Shown here in pieces: positions 1 through 4,999 of a stretch of DNA of 5,709 nucleotides (position 1 is its first letter; the number at the start of each line of letters is the position of its first letter). The stretch is from Bordetella parapertussis. GTDB taxonomy: Bacteria > Pseudomonadota > Gammaproteobacteria > Burkholderiales > Burkholderiaceae. The notes under the pieces were generated by a model. The model was not told where the DNA came from. It saw nothing but the letters and a program-made list of their open reading frames with translations, and made no database searches. The stretch is taken from positions 1 to 5,709 of the forward strand of contig CAMDLJ010000178.1 of assembly GCA_945901665.1 (NCBI GenBank). The letters are read 5' to 3'. The position numbers and the translations under genes are program-made.

Positions 1-124
1 TGTGGGCGTGTCCTCAAACTTCCAGGACCATGGCGTTAGCCCCGCAGATGCCCAAGACATGGTCCAGCGTGCTTTGCAAGGCCCCAGAGGGCGCAACTTT
101 ATTCAGGCCACAGCGGCGGCTTAA
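1..124 (+). CDS. C-terminal end of an unrecognised protein (partial)
   Basis: An open frame enters from the left edge (first full codon at 2) and ends at TAA 122-124, giving 40 residues that begin VGVSSNFQDHG and end NFIQATAAA. Third codon positions are mostly G or C, as in the neighbouring genes, which supports real coding. No motif here identifies the family. The tail is hydrophilic with a short alanine-rich end, and no membrane segment is visible. The gene converges on yqeY: its TAA and the yqeY stop share the palindrome TTAA at 121-124, so the genes overlap by two bases and no intergenic terminator fits between them. What the protein does cannot be said from this fragment; it does not look like the end of DnaG, which would also be on the other strand. 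Confidence 0.55.
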   Translation, partial: VGVSSNFQDHGVSPADAQDMVQRALQGPRGRNFIQATAAA

Positions 125-567
125 GGGGCCAGGGCGGCTTTGACGGCCGCCGACACGGCACCCATGTCGGCCTTGCCGGCCAAGCGGGTTTTGACCGCAC
201 CCATCACTTTGCCCATGTCGCCCGGGCCGCTGGCGCCCAACTCTTTGACGATGGCTTGAACGGCATCGGTCAGATCTTGGGCCGACAGGCGTTCGGGCAA
301 ATAGGCGCTGAGCATGGTCAACTCGGCCTTTTCTTTGTCCACCAGGTCTTGCCGGGCGGCTTGTTCAAAGGCGGCGATGGAGTCTTTGCGCTGCTTGATC
401 ATTTTGTCGACGATGGCCACGATGGCGGCGTCGTCCAACTCGATGCGTTCATCCACCTCTTTTTGCTTCATGGCCGACTGCAGCAGGCGGATGGTTCCCA
501 GGCGCTCGCTGTCCTTGGCTCGCATGGCGGTTTTCATGTCTTCGGTGATGCGTTCTTTGAGGCTCAT
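121..567 (-). CDS. yqeY: GatB/YqeY domain-containing protein
   Basis: A 148-residue protein matching the whole YqeY family in length and layout. Residues 1 to about 95 form a charged helical domain (MSLKERITEDMKTAMRAKD, then LGTIRLLQSAMKQKEVDER), ending in the characteristic LSAYLPERLS at roughly 86-95. Residues from about 96 form the small tail domain, with MGKVMGAVKTRLAGKADM, which the family shares with the C-terminus of the GatB amidotransferase subunit. That tail is thought to bind tRNA in GatB; the role of free-standing YqeY is not settled, so a tRNA-related or amidase-accessory role is inference. The ATG at 565-567 is supported by AAGGAG at 574-579, six bases upstream. It lies 72 bp downstream of rpsU, a common pairing in proteobacteria, with a terminator in between. 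Its stop interlocks with the convergent gene on the other strand. Confidence 0.93.
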   Translation of the reverse strand: MSLKERITEDMKTAMRAKDSERLGTIRLLQSAMKQKEVDERIELDDAAIVAIVDKMIKQRKDSIAAFEQAARQDLVDKEKAELTMLSAYLPERLSAQDLTDAVQAIVKELGASGPGDMGKVMGAVKTRLAGKADMGAVSAAVKAALAP

Positions 568-573
568 GGGAAA

Positions 574-579
574 CTCCTT
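574..579 (-). promoter_or_regulatory. Ribosome binding site of yqeY
   Basis: AAGGAG on the minus strand, six bases before the yqeY ATG. This is a near-perfect Shine-Dalgarno sequence. It contrasts with rpsU just upstream, which has none, so the two cistrons should be translated independently. It lies immediately after the T-run of the intercistronic terminator, so any read-through transcript carries it intact. Confidence 0.8.
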
Positions 580-586
580 GGAAATG

Positions 587-616
587 AAAAAACCCGCACG
601 GGCGGAACCCGGCGGG
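587..616 (-). terminator. Intrinsic terminator/attenuator between rpsU and yqeY
   Basis: Read on the minus strand, CCCGC (612-616) and CGGG (608-611), a five-base loop, CCCG (599-602), a bulged T at 598 and GCGGG (593-597) form a nine-pair GC-rich stem. A run of six T follows directly (587-592). This is the classical layout of a Rho-independent terminator. It sits 24 bases after the rpsU stop and eight bases before the yqeY Shine-Dalgarno, so it probably ends most rpsU transcripts while letting some continue into yqeY. This resembles the known attenuating terminator after rpsU in the E. coli rpsU-dnaG-rpoD operon. Confidence 0.85.
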
Positions 617-639
617 CTGTGTGCACTGGACCCGCAGGC

Positions 640-852
640 TCAGAACATCTTTTTGGGCAACTGCATGCTGCGAACGCGCTTGTAGTGGCGTTTCACAGCA
701 GCCGCTTTTTTGCGCTTGCGCTCGGCCGTGGGTTTTTCGTAAAACTCGCGGGCACGCAGGTCGGTGAGCAAGCCCAATTTTTCAATGGTGCGCTTGAAGC
801 GGCGCAGGGCGACGTCGAAAGGTTCGTTGTCTTTAACTCGGATCGTGGTCAT
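640..852 (-). CDS. rpsU: 30S ribosomal protein S21
   Basis: A 70-residue, very basic protein beginning [19 protein letters not shown] and ending [10 protein letters not shown], with the family hallmarks [11 protein letters not shown] (19-29), [18 protein letters not shown] (32-49) and a Lys/Arg-rich tail. S21 joins the 30S subunit last, near the 3' end of 16S rRNA, and helps select mRNA initiation regions. Length and sequence match betaproteobacterial S21. The ATG at 850-852 is chosen because family members start at MTTIRVK. The frame stays open upstream to a TTG at 970-972, but that extension is leader RNA, not protein. No Shine-Dalgarno precedes the ATG: the sequence before it is ATTTCCTACAC. 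It has its own promoter (-10 at 981-986) and is followed by a terminator, then yqeY. Confidence 0.97.
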   Translation of the reverse strand: MTTIRVKDNEPFDVALRRFKRTIEKLGLLTDLRAREFYEKPTAERKRKKAAAVKRHYKRVRSMQLPKKMF

Positions 853-975
853 GTGTAGGAAATGTTTCCGTGATGTGCAAACAGCGGGTTTTGAAGAAGA
901 TCGGGCCTCAAAGCCGTGTCTGCGGTTGTTCCCCAACTTCAGGTGATCAGGCCGTTGGGGGTTTGCCAGCAAAGT
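853..975 (-). promoter_or_regulatory. Structured rpsU 5' leader (about 120 nt)
   Basis: The 129-bp gap between the BaiN-family gene and rpsU holds no gene; most of it would be transcribed as the rpsU leader from the promoter at 981-1008. Visible structure: a perfect seven-pair stem, CCCCAAC (954-960, minus strand) with GTTGGGG (931-937), loop of 16; a weaker competing GTTG/CAAC hairpin (934-937 with 925-928) using the same GTTGGGG arm; and a palindrome GGAAACATTTCC (858-869) ending five bases before the start codon. The first hairpin has no T-run after it, so it is not an obvious intrinsic terminator for the upstream operon. A regulatory role, for example autogenous control by S21, is inference. 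Confidence 0.45.
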
Positions 976-980
976 CAGGC

Positions 981-1008
981 ATTATAGCGGTTTGAGCGCG
1001 GCACCCAA
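981..1008 (-). promoter_or_regulatory. Sigma-70-type promoter of rpsU
   Basis: On the minus strand a perfect TATAAT lies at 981-986, with TTGGGT (3 of 6 matches to TTGACA) at 1003-1008 and a 16-bp spacer. The -10 box overlaps the stop codon of the upstream oxidoreductase gene (982-984), so the promoter is embedded in that gene's end. Transcription would start near 974-975, leaving a leader of about 120 nt before the rpsU ATG. The perfect -10 fits a highly expressed ribosomal protein gene. Confidence 0.7.
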
Positions 1009-2223
1009 AGCCGTGCCGCAGGCGTGGGCGCTGGACCAGGCCCATTGGAAGTTGTAGCCCCCCAGCCAGCCGGTGATATCGACCACCTCGCCAATGAAAT
1101 ACAGGCCTTTTTGGGTCGACTCCATGGTTTTTTGCGACAAGGCTTGGGTGGCAACGCCACCCACCGTGACCTCTGCTTTTTTATAACCCTCTGAGCCGGT
1201 GGGCCGCAAGGCCCAGCCGGACAAGGCCTGGGCCAAGTCGCCCAAGGCGCGGTCGCTGGCTTGGTTGATGGGGCGCTGCCATTGGGGGTCGCGGGCCACC
1301 CAGGCATTGGCCAACCGCGTGGGCAACCATTGGGCCAGTTCGTTGGCAATGCTTTTGCGGGAAGCTTGTTTGGTCTGGACCAAGGTCTGCGACAGGGCTG
1401 TTTGCGGCAAAAGATTGACCTCGATGGGCGAACCCAATTGCCAAAAACTTGAAATCTGCAACACGGCGGGGCCTGACAGCCCTCGATGCGTGAACAACAG
1501 GTCTTCGTCAAAACCCATCTTGGCTTTGCCGGTGCCGGTCGAGATGTGCACGGGCAGGGATGCGCCTGCCATTTGGGCGCACATGGCGCCATCCTCCCCG
1601 CCAAAGGTCAGCGGTACCAGGCCAGGGCGGGTGGGTACCAGGGGTAAATTGAATTGACCTGCCAAGCGATAACCGAAATCTGAGGCGCCAATTTGGGGAA
1701 TGGACAGCCCACCCGTGGCCACCACCAGCGCTTGGGCTTGCAGCTGACCGCGATCGGTGTCGAGCGCATAGGCGTGACTTTGACCGGGGTTGTGGCGCAC
1801 GGCGTGCACGGCGCAGGGTTGCCACAGGTCCACGCTGCCGCCTTGCGCGCCGCGCTGGCACTCTTGCCACAGCAGGTCAATCAGGTCCTGGGAAGAGTGG
1901 TCGCAAAACAATTGGCCTTTGTGTTTTTCATGGAAGGCCATGCCGTGGCTTTGCACCAGTGCGATGAAATCCTGCGCCGTGTAGCGCGACAAGGCGCTGC
2001 GGGCGAACAGGGGGTTTTCGCCCAAAAAGTGACGGTGTGGGGCTTGGGGATCGATGTCTTTGTTGGTGAAATTGCTGCGCCCGCCACCCGAGATGCGAAT
2101 TTTCTCGGCCAATTTGGCGCTGTGGTCGATCAGCGCCACCGACAAGCCTTGTTGCGCGGCGATGCCCGCGCAAAACAAGCCCGCAGCGCCAGCGCCCACG
2201 ATGGCCACATCACAGGTTTTCAT
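982..2223 (-). CDS. BaiN/HI0933-family FAD-dependent oxidoreductase
   Basis: A 413-residue flavoprotein of the HI0933/YhiN/BaiN family, often labelled 'aminoacetone oxidase family FAD-binding enzyme' or TIGR03862-like; the true substrate of most members is unknown. The N-terminus carries a Rossmann dinucleotide-binding motif (VAIVGAGAAG, 6-15), then the family signature ISGGGRSNFTN (44-54). VVATGGLSIPQIGASDFGYRL (167-187) is the second FAD-binding segment. LLFTHRGLSGPAVLQIS (242-258) and TVGGV (353-357) belong to the inserted domain, and GLYFIGEVVDITGWLGGYN (373-391) closes the flavin site. It has no signal peptide, so it is cytoplasmic. Length is normal for the family and all motifs are intact. 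The ATG at 2221-2223 overlaps the hydrolase stop (ATGA) and has no clear Shine-Dalgarno, pointing to translational coupling. Its end holds the rpsU -10 box. Confidence 0.92.
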   Translation of the reverse strand: MKTCDVAIVGAGAAGLFCAGIAAQQGLSVALIDHSAKLAEKIRISGGGRSNFTNKDIDPQAPHRHFLGENPLFARSALSRYTAQDFIALVQSHGMAFHEKHKGQLFCDHSSQDLIDLLWQECQRGAQGGSVDLWQPCAVHAVRHNPGQSHAYALDTDRGQLQAQALVVATGGLSIPQIGASDFGYRLAGQFNLPLVPTRPGLVPLTFGGEDGAMCAQMAGASLPVHISTGTGKAKMGFDEDLLFTHRGLSGPAVLQISSFWQLGSPIEVNLLPQTALSQTLVQTKQASRKSIANELAQWLPTRLANAWVARDPQWQRPINQASDRALGDLAQALSGWALRPTGSEGYKKAEVTVGGVATQALSQKTMESTQKGLYFIGEVVDITGWLGGYNFQWAWSSAHACGTALGAALKPL

Positions 2224-3155
2224 GGCTTGGCCAAAAAGGCTTCGATCAATGCCGCCAGTGCTTGCGGCTGGTCGTGGTGCAGCATGTGCCCAGTGTCGGG
2301 CACGGTGATGTGCTCCAGTTGGGGGACCACGCTCGCCCGCTGGTGAAACTCTTCACGCCCGTATTTGCCTTTCCACCAGGTTTGCAAGCTGTCGTCACTG
2401 GCATGCACCACCAGGGTGGGGGCGCTGATGCGCTGGTACACGGCTTTGGTTTCTTCCACTTGGTACAGCTGGGCGTTGACCACTTTGTGTGCTGGGTGGC
2501 CGCGAATGATCCACTGGCCGTCGGCTTGCTGCTCGGCCCAGTGTTGCGCCAGCCACTGGGCTTTGTCAGGCGACAAACGGGGGTTGTTTTTCATCAAGCG
2601 CTGTGCCACGCCAGCGAGGTCCGCATATGGGCGCAGGGCCATGTCACCTGAGCGGAGTTGGCGCAACTGGTCCAACCACTGGGCATAACGCCCAGGCGCT
2701 TGGGCAGGGACAGTGGCGGCCATGCCAAAACCCTCCAGGTTGACCAAACGGCGTATGCGTTCAGGCCGAACGCCGCTGTAGAGCATGGCCACATGCCCGC
2801 CCATGCTGTGGCCGACCAGATCGATGCTTTGCTCCGGGCACAGGCGGTCGAGCAAGGCGTCCAGGTCGGCCAGGTAGTCGGGAAACCAAAAGTTGTCGGT
2901 GGCACCGGGGTCGCTCAAGCCGTAGCCGCGCCAATCCGGTGCCACGATCCAGCGCTCGCGGCCCAAGGCGTCGACCGCAAACTGAAACGATGCTGAGACA
3001 TCCATCCAACCGTGCAGCAGCACCAGCGGGAGCACGCCCGCTTGGGGCTGGCCCCATTCGCGCAAATGGTATTGAAGGCCTCGAATGGGGATAAACGAGG
3101 ATCGGGATGGTTTCAGGGCTTGGTACATTCCTTGGATCATAAGGATCTTGCGCAT
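2220..3155 (-). CDS. Alpha/beta hydrolase (serine hydrolase, SERHL-like)
   Basis: A 311-residue alpha/beta-hydrolase-fold protein. The oxyanion-hole segment is LVLLHGWMDVSASF (44-57), followed by DWRGYGLSD (74-82), the nucleophile elbow LVGHSMGG (113-120, Ser117), a candidate catalytic acid in VVHASDDS (249-256), and the catalytic His290 in DTGHMLHHDQP (287-297). The lid is at about 150-240. The layout recalls serine-hydrolase-like (SERHL/kraken) proteins; the ester or other substrate is unknown. No signal peptide is clear, so probably cytoplasmic. The ATG at 3153-3155 is taken because GGGAAGAGG lies five bases upstream. Alternatives are ATG 3138-3140, with no Shine-Dalgarno, and ATG 3126-3128, where AAGGA abuts the ATG too closely; the conserved part begins only near residue 21, so the shorter starts remain possible. 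It is coupled to the downstream oxidoreductase by a four-base ATGA overlap and divergent from the acyl-CoA synthetase. Confidence 0.9.
   Translation of the reverse strand: MRKILMIQGMYQALKPSRSSFIPIRGLQYHLREWGQPQAGVLPLVLLHGWMDVSASFQFAVDALGRERWIVAPDWRGYGLSDPGATDNFWFPDYLADLDALLDRLCPEQSIDLVGHSMGGHVAMLYSGVRPERIRRLVNLEGFGMAATVPAQAPGRYAQWLDQLRQLRSGDMALRPYADLAGVAQRLMKNNPRLSPDKAQWLAQHWAEQQADGQWIIRGHPAHKVVNAQLYQVEETKAVYQRISAPTLVVHASDDSLQTWWKGKYGREEFHQRASVVPQLEHITVPDTGHMLHHDQPQALAALIEAFLAKP
3141..3145 (+). promoter_or_regulatory. Ribosome binding site of the acyl-CoA synthetase gene
   Basis: AAGGA on the plus strand, eight bases before the ATG at 3154-3156. It decides the start: the upstream in-frame ATG at 3085 and the downstream ATG at 3190 lack such a site. 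It lies inside the 5' coding region of the divergent hydrolase if that gene starts at 3155. Confidence 0.7.
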
Positions 3156-4953
3156 GAAGGCCTCTTCCCAAGTTGATCACCACCGCAGCATGCACCAGGG
3201 CTTGGTGTGGCAAGTGCCAACCCATTTCAACATTGCCGATGTCTGTTGCCGGCGTTGGGCCCAGACCCCCGGTGTGGCTGACCAGGCCGCCATCGTTGAG
3301 CACATGGAGGGGCAAGCGCCCATCCACCACAGCTATGCCCAACTGCAACAAGCGGCCAATGCCTTGAGCCACAGCCTGAAAGCCTGGGGCGTGCGGCGCG
3401 GCGACCGCGTGGCCTTGGTGTTGCCGCAATGTTTTGAAACGGCGGCGGTGCACATCGCGGTCATGCAAATGGGGGCGGTGGCCATGCCCTTGTCCCAACT
3501 GTTTGGCCCCGATGCTTTGGCCTACCGCTTGCATGACAGTGAAGCGGTGGCCGTGTTTGTGGATGCCGCTTCTTTGCCAGGGGTTTTGGCGGTGCGTGAT
3601 CAAGCCCCGGCTTTGCGCCATGTGATTGGCTTGGGGGCGGGGGCGTCTGACGCCGACCAAGTTGTGCCCGATTTGCGCGCCATGAGCGCCCCTGCTTTTG
3701 ATTTGTGCCCCACCCTGGCCGCAGACCCGGCCATCTTGATTTACACCAGTGGCACCACGGGTGCGCCCAAAGGCGCATTGATTCCGCACCAGGCCATGAT
3801 CGGCAACCTGACGGGGTTTGTGTGCAGCCAAAATTGGTTTGGCTTTGGCCCCGGTGCCGTGCCCCCAGACCCGGCCCATCCTTGGCCAGCCACCACCCAA
3901 GCCCCTGGCCCGGGCATGCCCCAGGGTGTGGCTGAGCGCACCAGTGCAGCGGTGTTTTGGTCGCCAGCAGATTGGGCATGGACGGGTGGCTTGCTCGACG
4001 CCTTGATGCCCACCTTGTACTTTGGCCGCCCCATCATCGCTTGGCGCGGTCGCTTCAGCCCGGAGTTGGCTTTTTCGCTCATGCAGCAGCACGGGGTCAC
4101 GCACAGCTTTTTGTTTCCCACTGCGCTCAAGGCCATGATGAAGGCGTTTTCTGAGCCCCGCCAGACCTATCGCTTGCGCTTGCAAGCCATCATGAGTGCT
4201 GGCGAGGCGGTGGGGGACACGGTGTTTGGGTATTGCCAACAGCAGTTGGGTGTGACAGTCAATGAGATGTTTGGTCAAACCGAAATCAATTACATCGTGG
4301 GCAATTGCGCCATGAATGGTCGCAGCCTTGGCGGTGTGGGTTGGCCGGCCCGCGCGGGCAGCATGGGGCGGCCTTATCCGGGGCACCATGTTGACGTGAT
4401 CAATGAGCGTGGTGAAGTGTGTGCCGATGGCGAAGTGGGCGATGTGGCCTTGCACCGGCGCGATGTGCATGGGCGTGAGGACCCGATTTTCTTTTTGGGG
4501 TATTGGCGCAACCCCCAGGCCACGGCGGACAAATACACCGGCGATTGGTGCCGCACCGGTGACTTGGCCACCCGTGACGCTGATGGATACCTGTGGTACC
4601 AAGGCCGCTCGGACGATGTGTTCAAAGCTGCGGGTTATCGAATTGGCCCCAGTGAGATCGAAAATTGCTTGCTCAAACACCCGGCCGTGGCCAATGCGGC
4701 GGTGGTGCCCAAGCCCGATGCGCAACGCGGCAATGTGGTCAAAGCTTATGTGGTGTTGTCGGCAGGTTTCGGTCCGTCGAATGACTTGGTGCTTGAACTT
4801 CAACACCATGTGCGCGGACAACTCGCGCCTTACGAGTACCCCAAAGAAATCGAATTCATCGATGCTTTGCCCATGACCACCACCGGCAAGGTGCAAAGGC
4901 GTGTTTTGCGTTTGCAAGAAGAGCAACGGGCCAGGTCGCTTTTATCAACGTGA
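3154..4953 (+). CDS. AMP-forming acyl-CoA synthetase (medium-chain/ACSM-like), with an internal insertion
   Basis: A 599-residue member of the ANL adenylate-forming superfamily. It would activate a carboxylic acid with ATP to an acyl-adenylate and transfer it to CoA. Seen in order: the ATP phosphate-binding loop ILIYTSGTTGAPKG (194-207); the aromatic-rich FWSPADWAWTGGLLDALMP (268-286); EMFGQTE (371-377); CRTGD (466-470) with ribose-binding Asp470; the hinge GRSDD (484-488); KAAGYRIGPSEIE (491-503) for CoA binding; and TTTGKVQRR with catalytic Lys579. All core residues are intact. The pattern is nearest to medium-chain acyl-CoA synthetases, but the acid cannot be read from sequence. A Pro/Gly-rich insertion at about 230-266 makes it longer than the usual 540-560 residues. 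The start at 3154 is set by AAGGA at 3141-3145; ATG 3190 (MHQGLVWQ) is a weaker alternative. A tas-like gene follows after 46 bp. Confidence 0.93.
   Translation: MKASSQVDHHRSMHQGLVWQVPTHFNIADVCCRRWAQTPGVADQAAIVEHMEGQAPIHHSYAQLQQAANALSHSLKAWGVRRGDRVALVLPQCFETAAVHIAVMQMGAVAMPLSQLFGPDALAYRLHDSEAVAVFVDAASLPGVLAVRDQAPALRHVIGLGAGASDADQVVPDLRAMSAPAFDLCPTLAADPAILIYTSGTTGAPKGALIPHQAMIGNLTGFVCSQNWFGFGPGAVPPDPAHPWPATTQAPGPGMPQGVAERTSAAVFWSPADWAWTGGLLDALMPTLYFGRPIIAWRGRFSPELAFSLMQQHGVTHSFLFPTALKAMMKAFSEPRQTYRLRLQAIMSAGEAVGDTVFGYCQQQLGVTVNEMFGQTEINYIVGNCAMNGRSLGGVGWPARAGSMGRPYPGHHVDVINERGEVCADGEVGDVALHRRDVHGREDPIFFLGYWRNPQATADKYTGDWCRTGDLATRDADGYLWYQGRSDDVFKAAGYRIGPSEIENCLLKHPAVANAAVVPKPDAQRGNVVKAYVVLSAGFGPSNDLVLELQHHVRGQLAPYEYPKEIEFIDALPMTTTGKVQRRVLRLQEEQRARSLLST
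3903..3926. repeat. Near-palindrome inside the synthetase insertion
   Basis: CCCTGG (3903-3908) and CCAGGG (3921-3926) form six-base inverted arms around a 12-base GC-rich core that itself contains the perfect palindromes GCCCGGGC (3908-3915) and GGGCATGCCC (3912-3921). It lies in the part of the acyl-CoA synthetase gene that encodes the Pro/Gly-rich insertion and translates in frame as PGPGMPQG. It could be chance in GC-rich DNA or the remnant of a small palindromic repeat; no second copy is seen in this window. Confidence 0.4.
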
Positions 4954-4999
4954 ATCAGTGCTTGGCAGCCTGCAGTTGCCCGACAGTAAACTCAGCCCG

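Noticed and set aside
133..171. GC-rich hairpins after the stop of the partial plus-strand gene, considered as its terminator
   Set aside because: There is no T-run on either strand and both stems lie in the conserved yqeY coding region, so they are probably a result of codon composition.
256..858. A 200-codon plus-strand frame over yqeY and rpsU
   Set aside because: It lies antisense to two confidently identified conserved genes and has no domain of its own; a codon-bias shadow.
853..972. A 40-codon N-terminal extension of rpsU from TTG 970-972
   Set aside because: S21 proteins begin at MTTIRVK. The extension has no S21-like sequence, and its start lies only about three bases downstream of the predicted transcription start; treated as untranslated leader.
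1199..2346. Plus-strand frames over the BaiN-family gene (for example 1199-1657 and 1693-2346)
   Set aside because: They are antisense to a full-length flavoprotein with all motifs intact and encode no recognisable domain.
3085..3153. An upstream ATG (3085) adding 23 residues to the acyl-CoA synthetase
   Set aside because: The added residues are unlike the family and lie within the hydrolase coding sequence, and the ATG at 3154 has a well-placed AAGGA.
3208..3219. Inverted repeat TGGCA-AG-TGCCA near the synthetase start, considered as an operator
   Set aside because: It is short, lies inside the coding sequence, and has a two-base spacer; chance occurrence is likely and no regulator gene is nearby.
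2761..4926. A 721-codon open frame on the minus strand, antisense to nearly the whole acyl-CoA synthetase gene and running into the hydrolase gene
   Set aside because: Its product is His/Gly/Arg-rich and has no recognisable domain, while the opposite strand carries every expected motif of an adenylate-forming enzyme. Part of it also overlaps the real hydrolase gene in another frame on its own strand. Long antisense frames arise in GC-biased genes where the third position avoids antisense stops.
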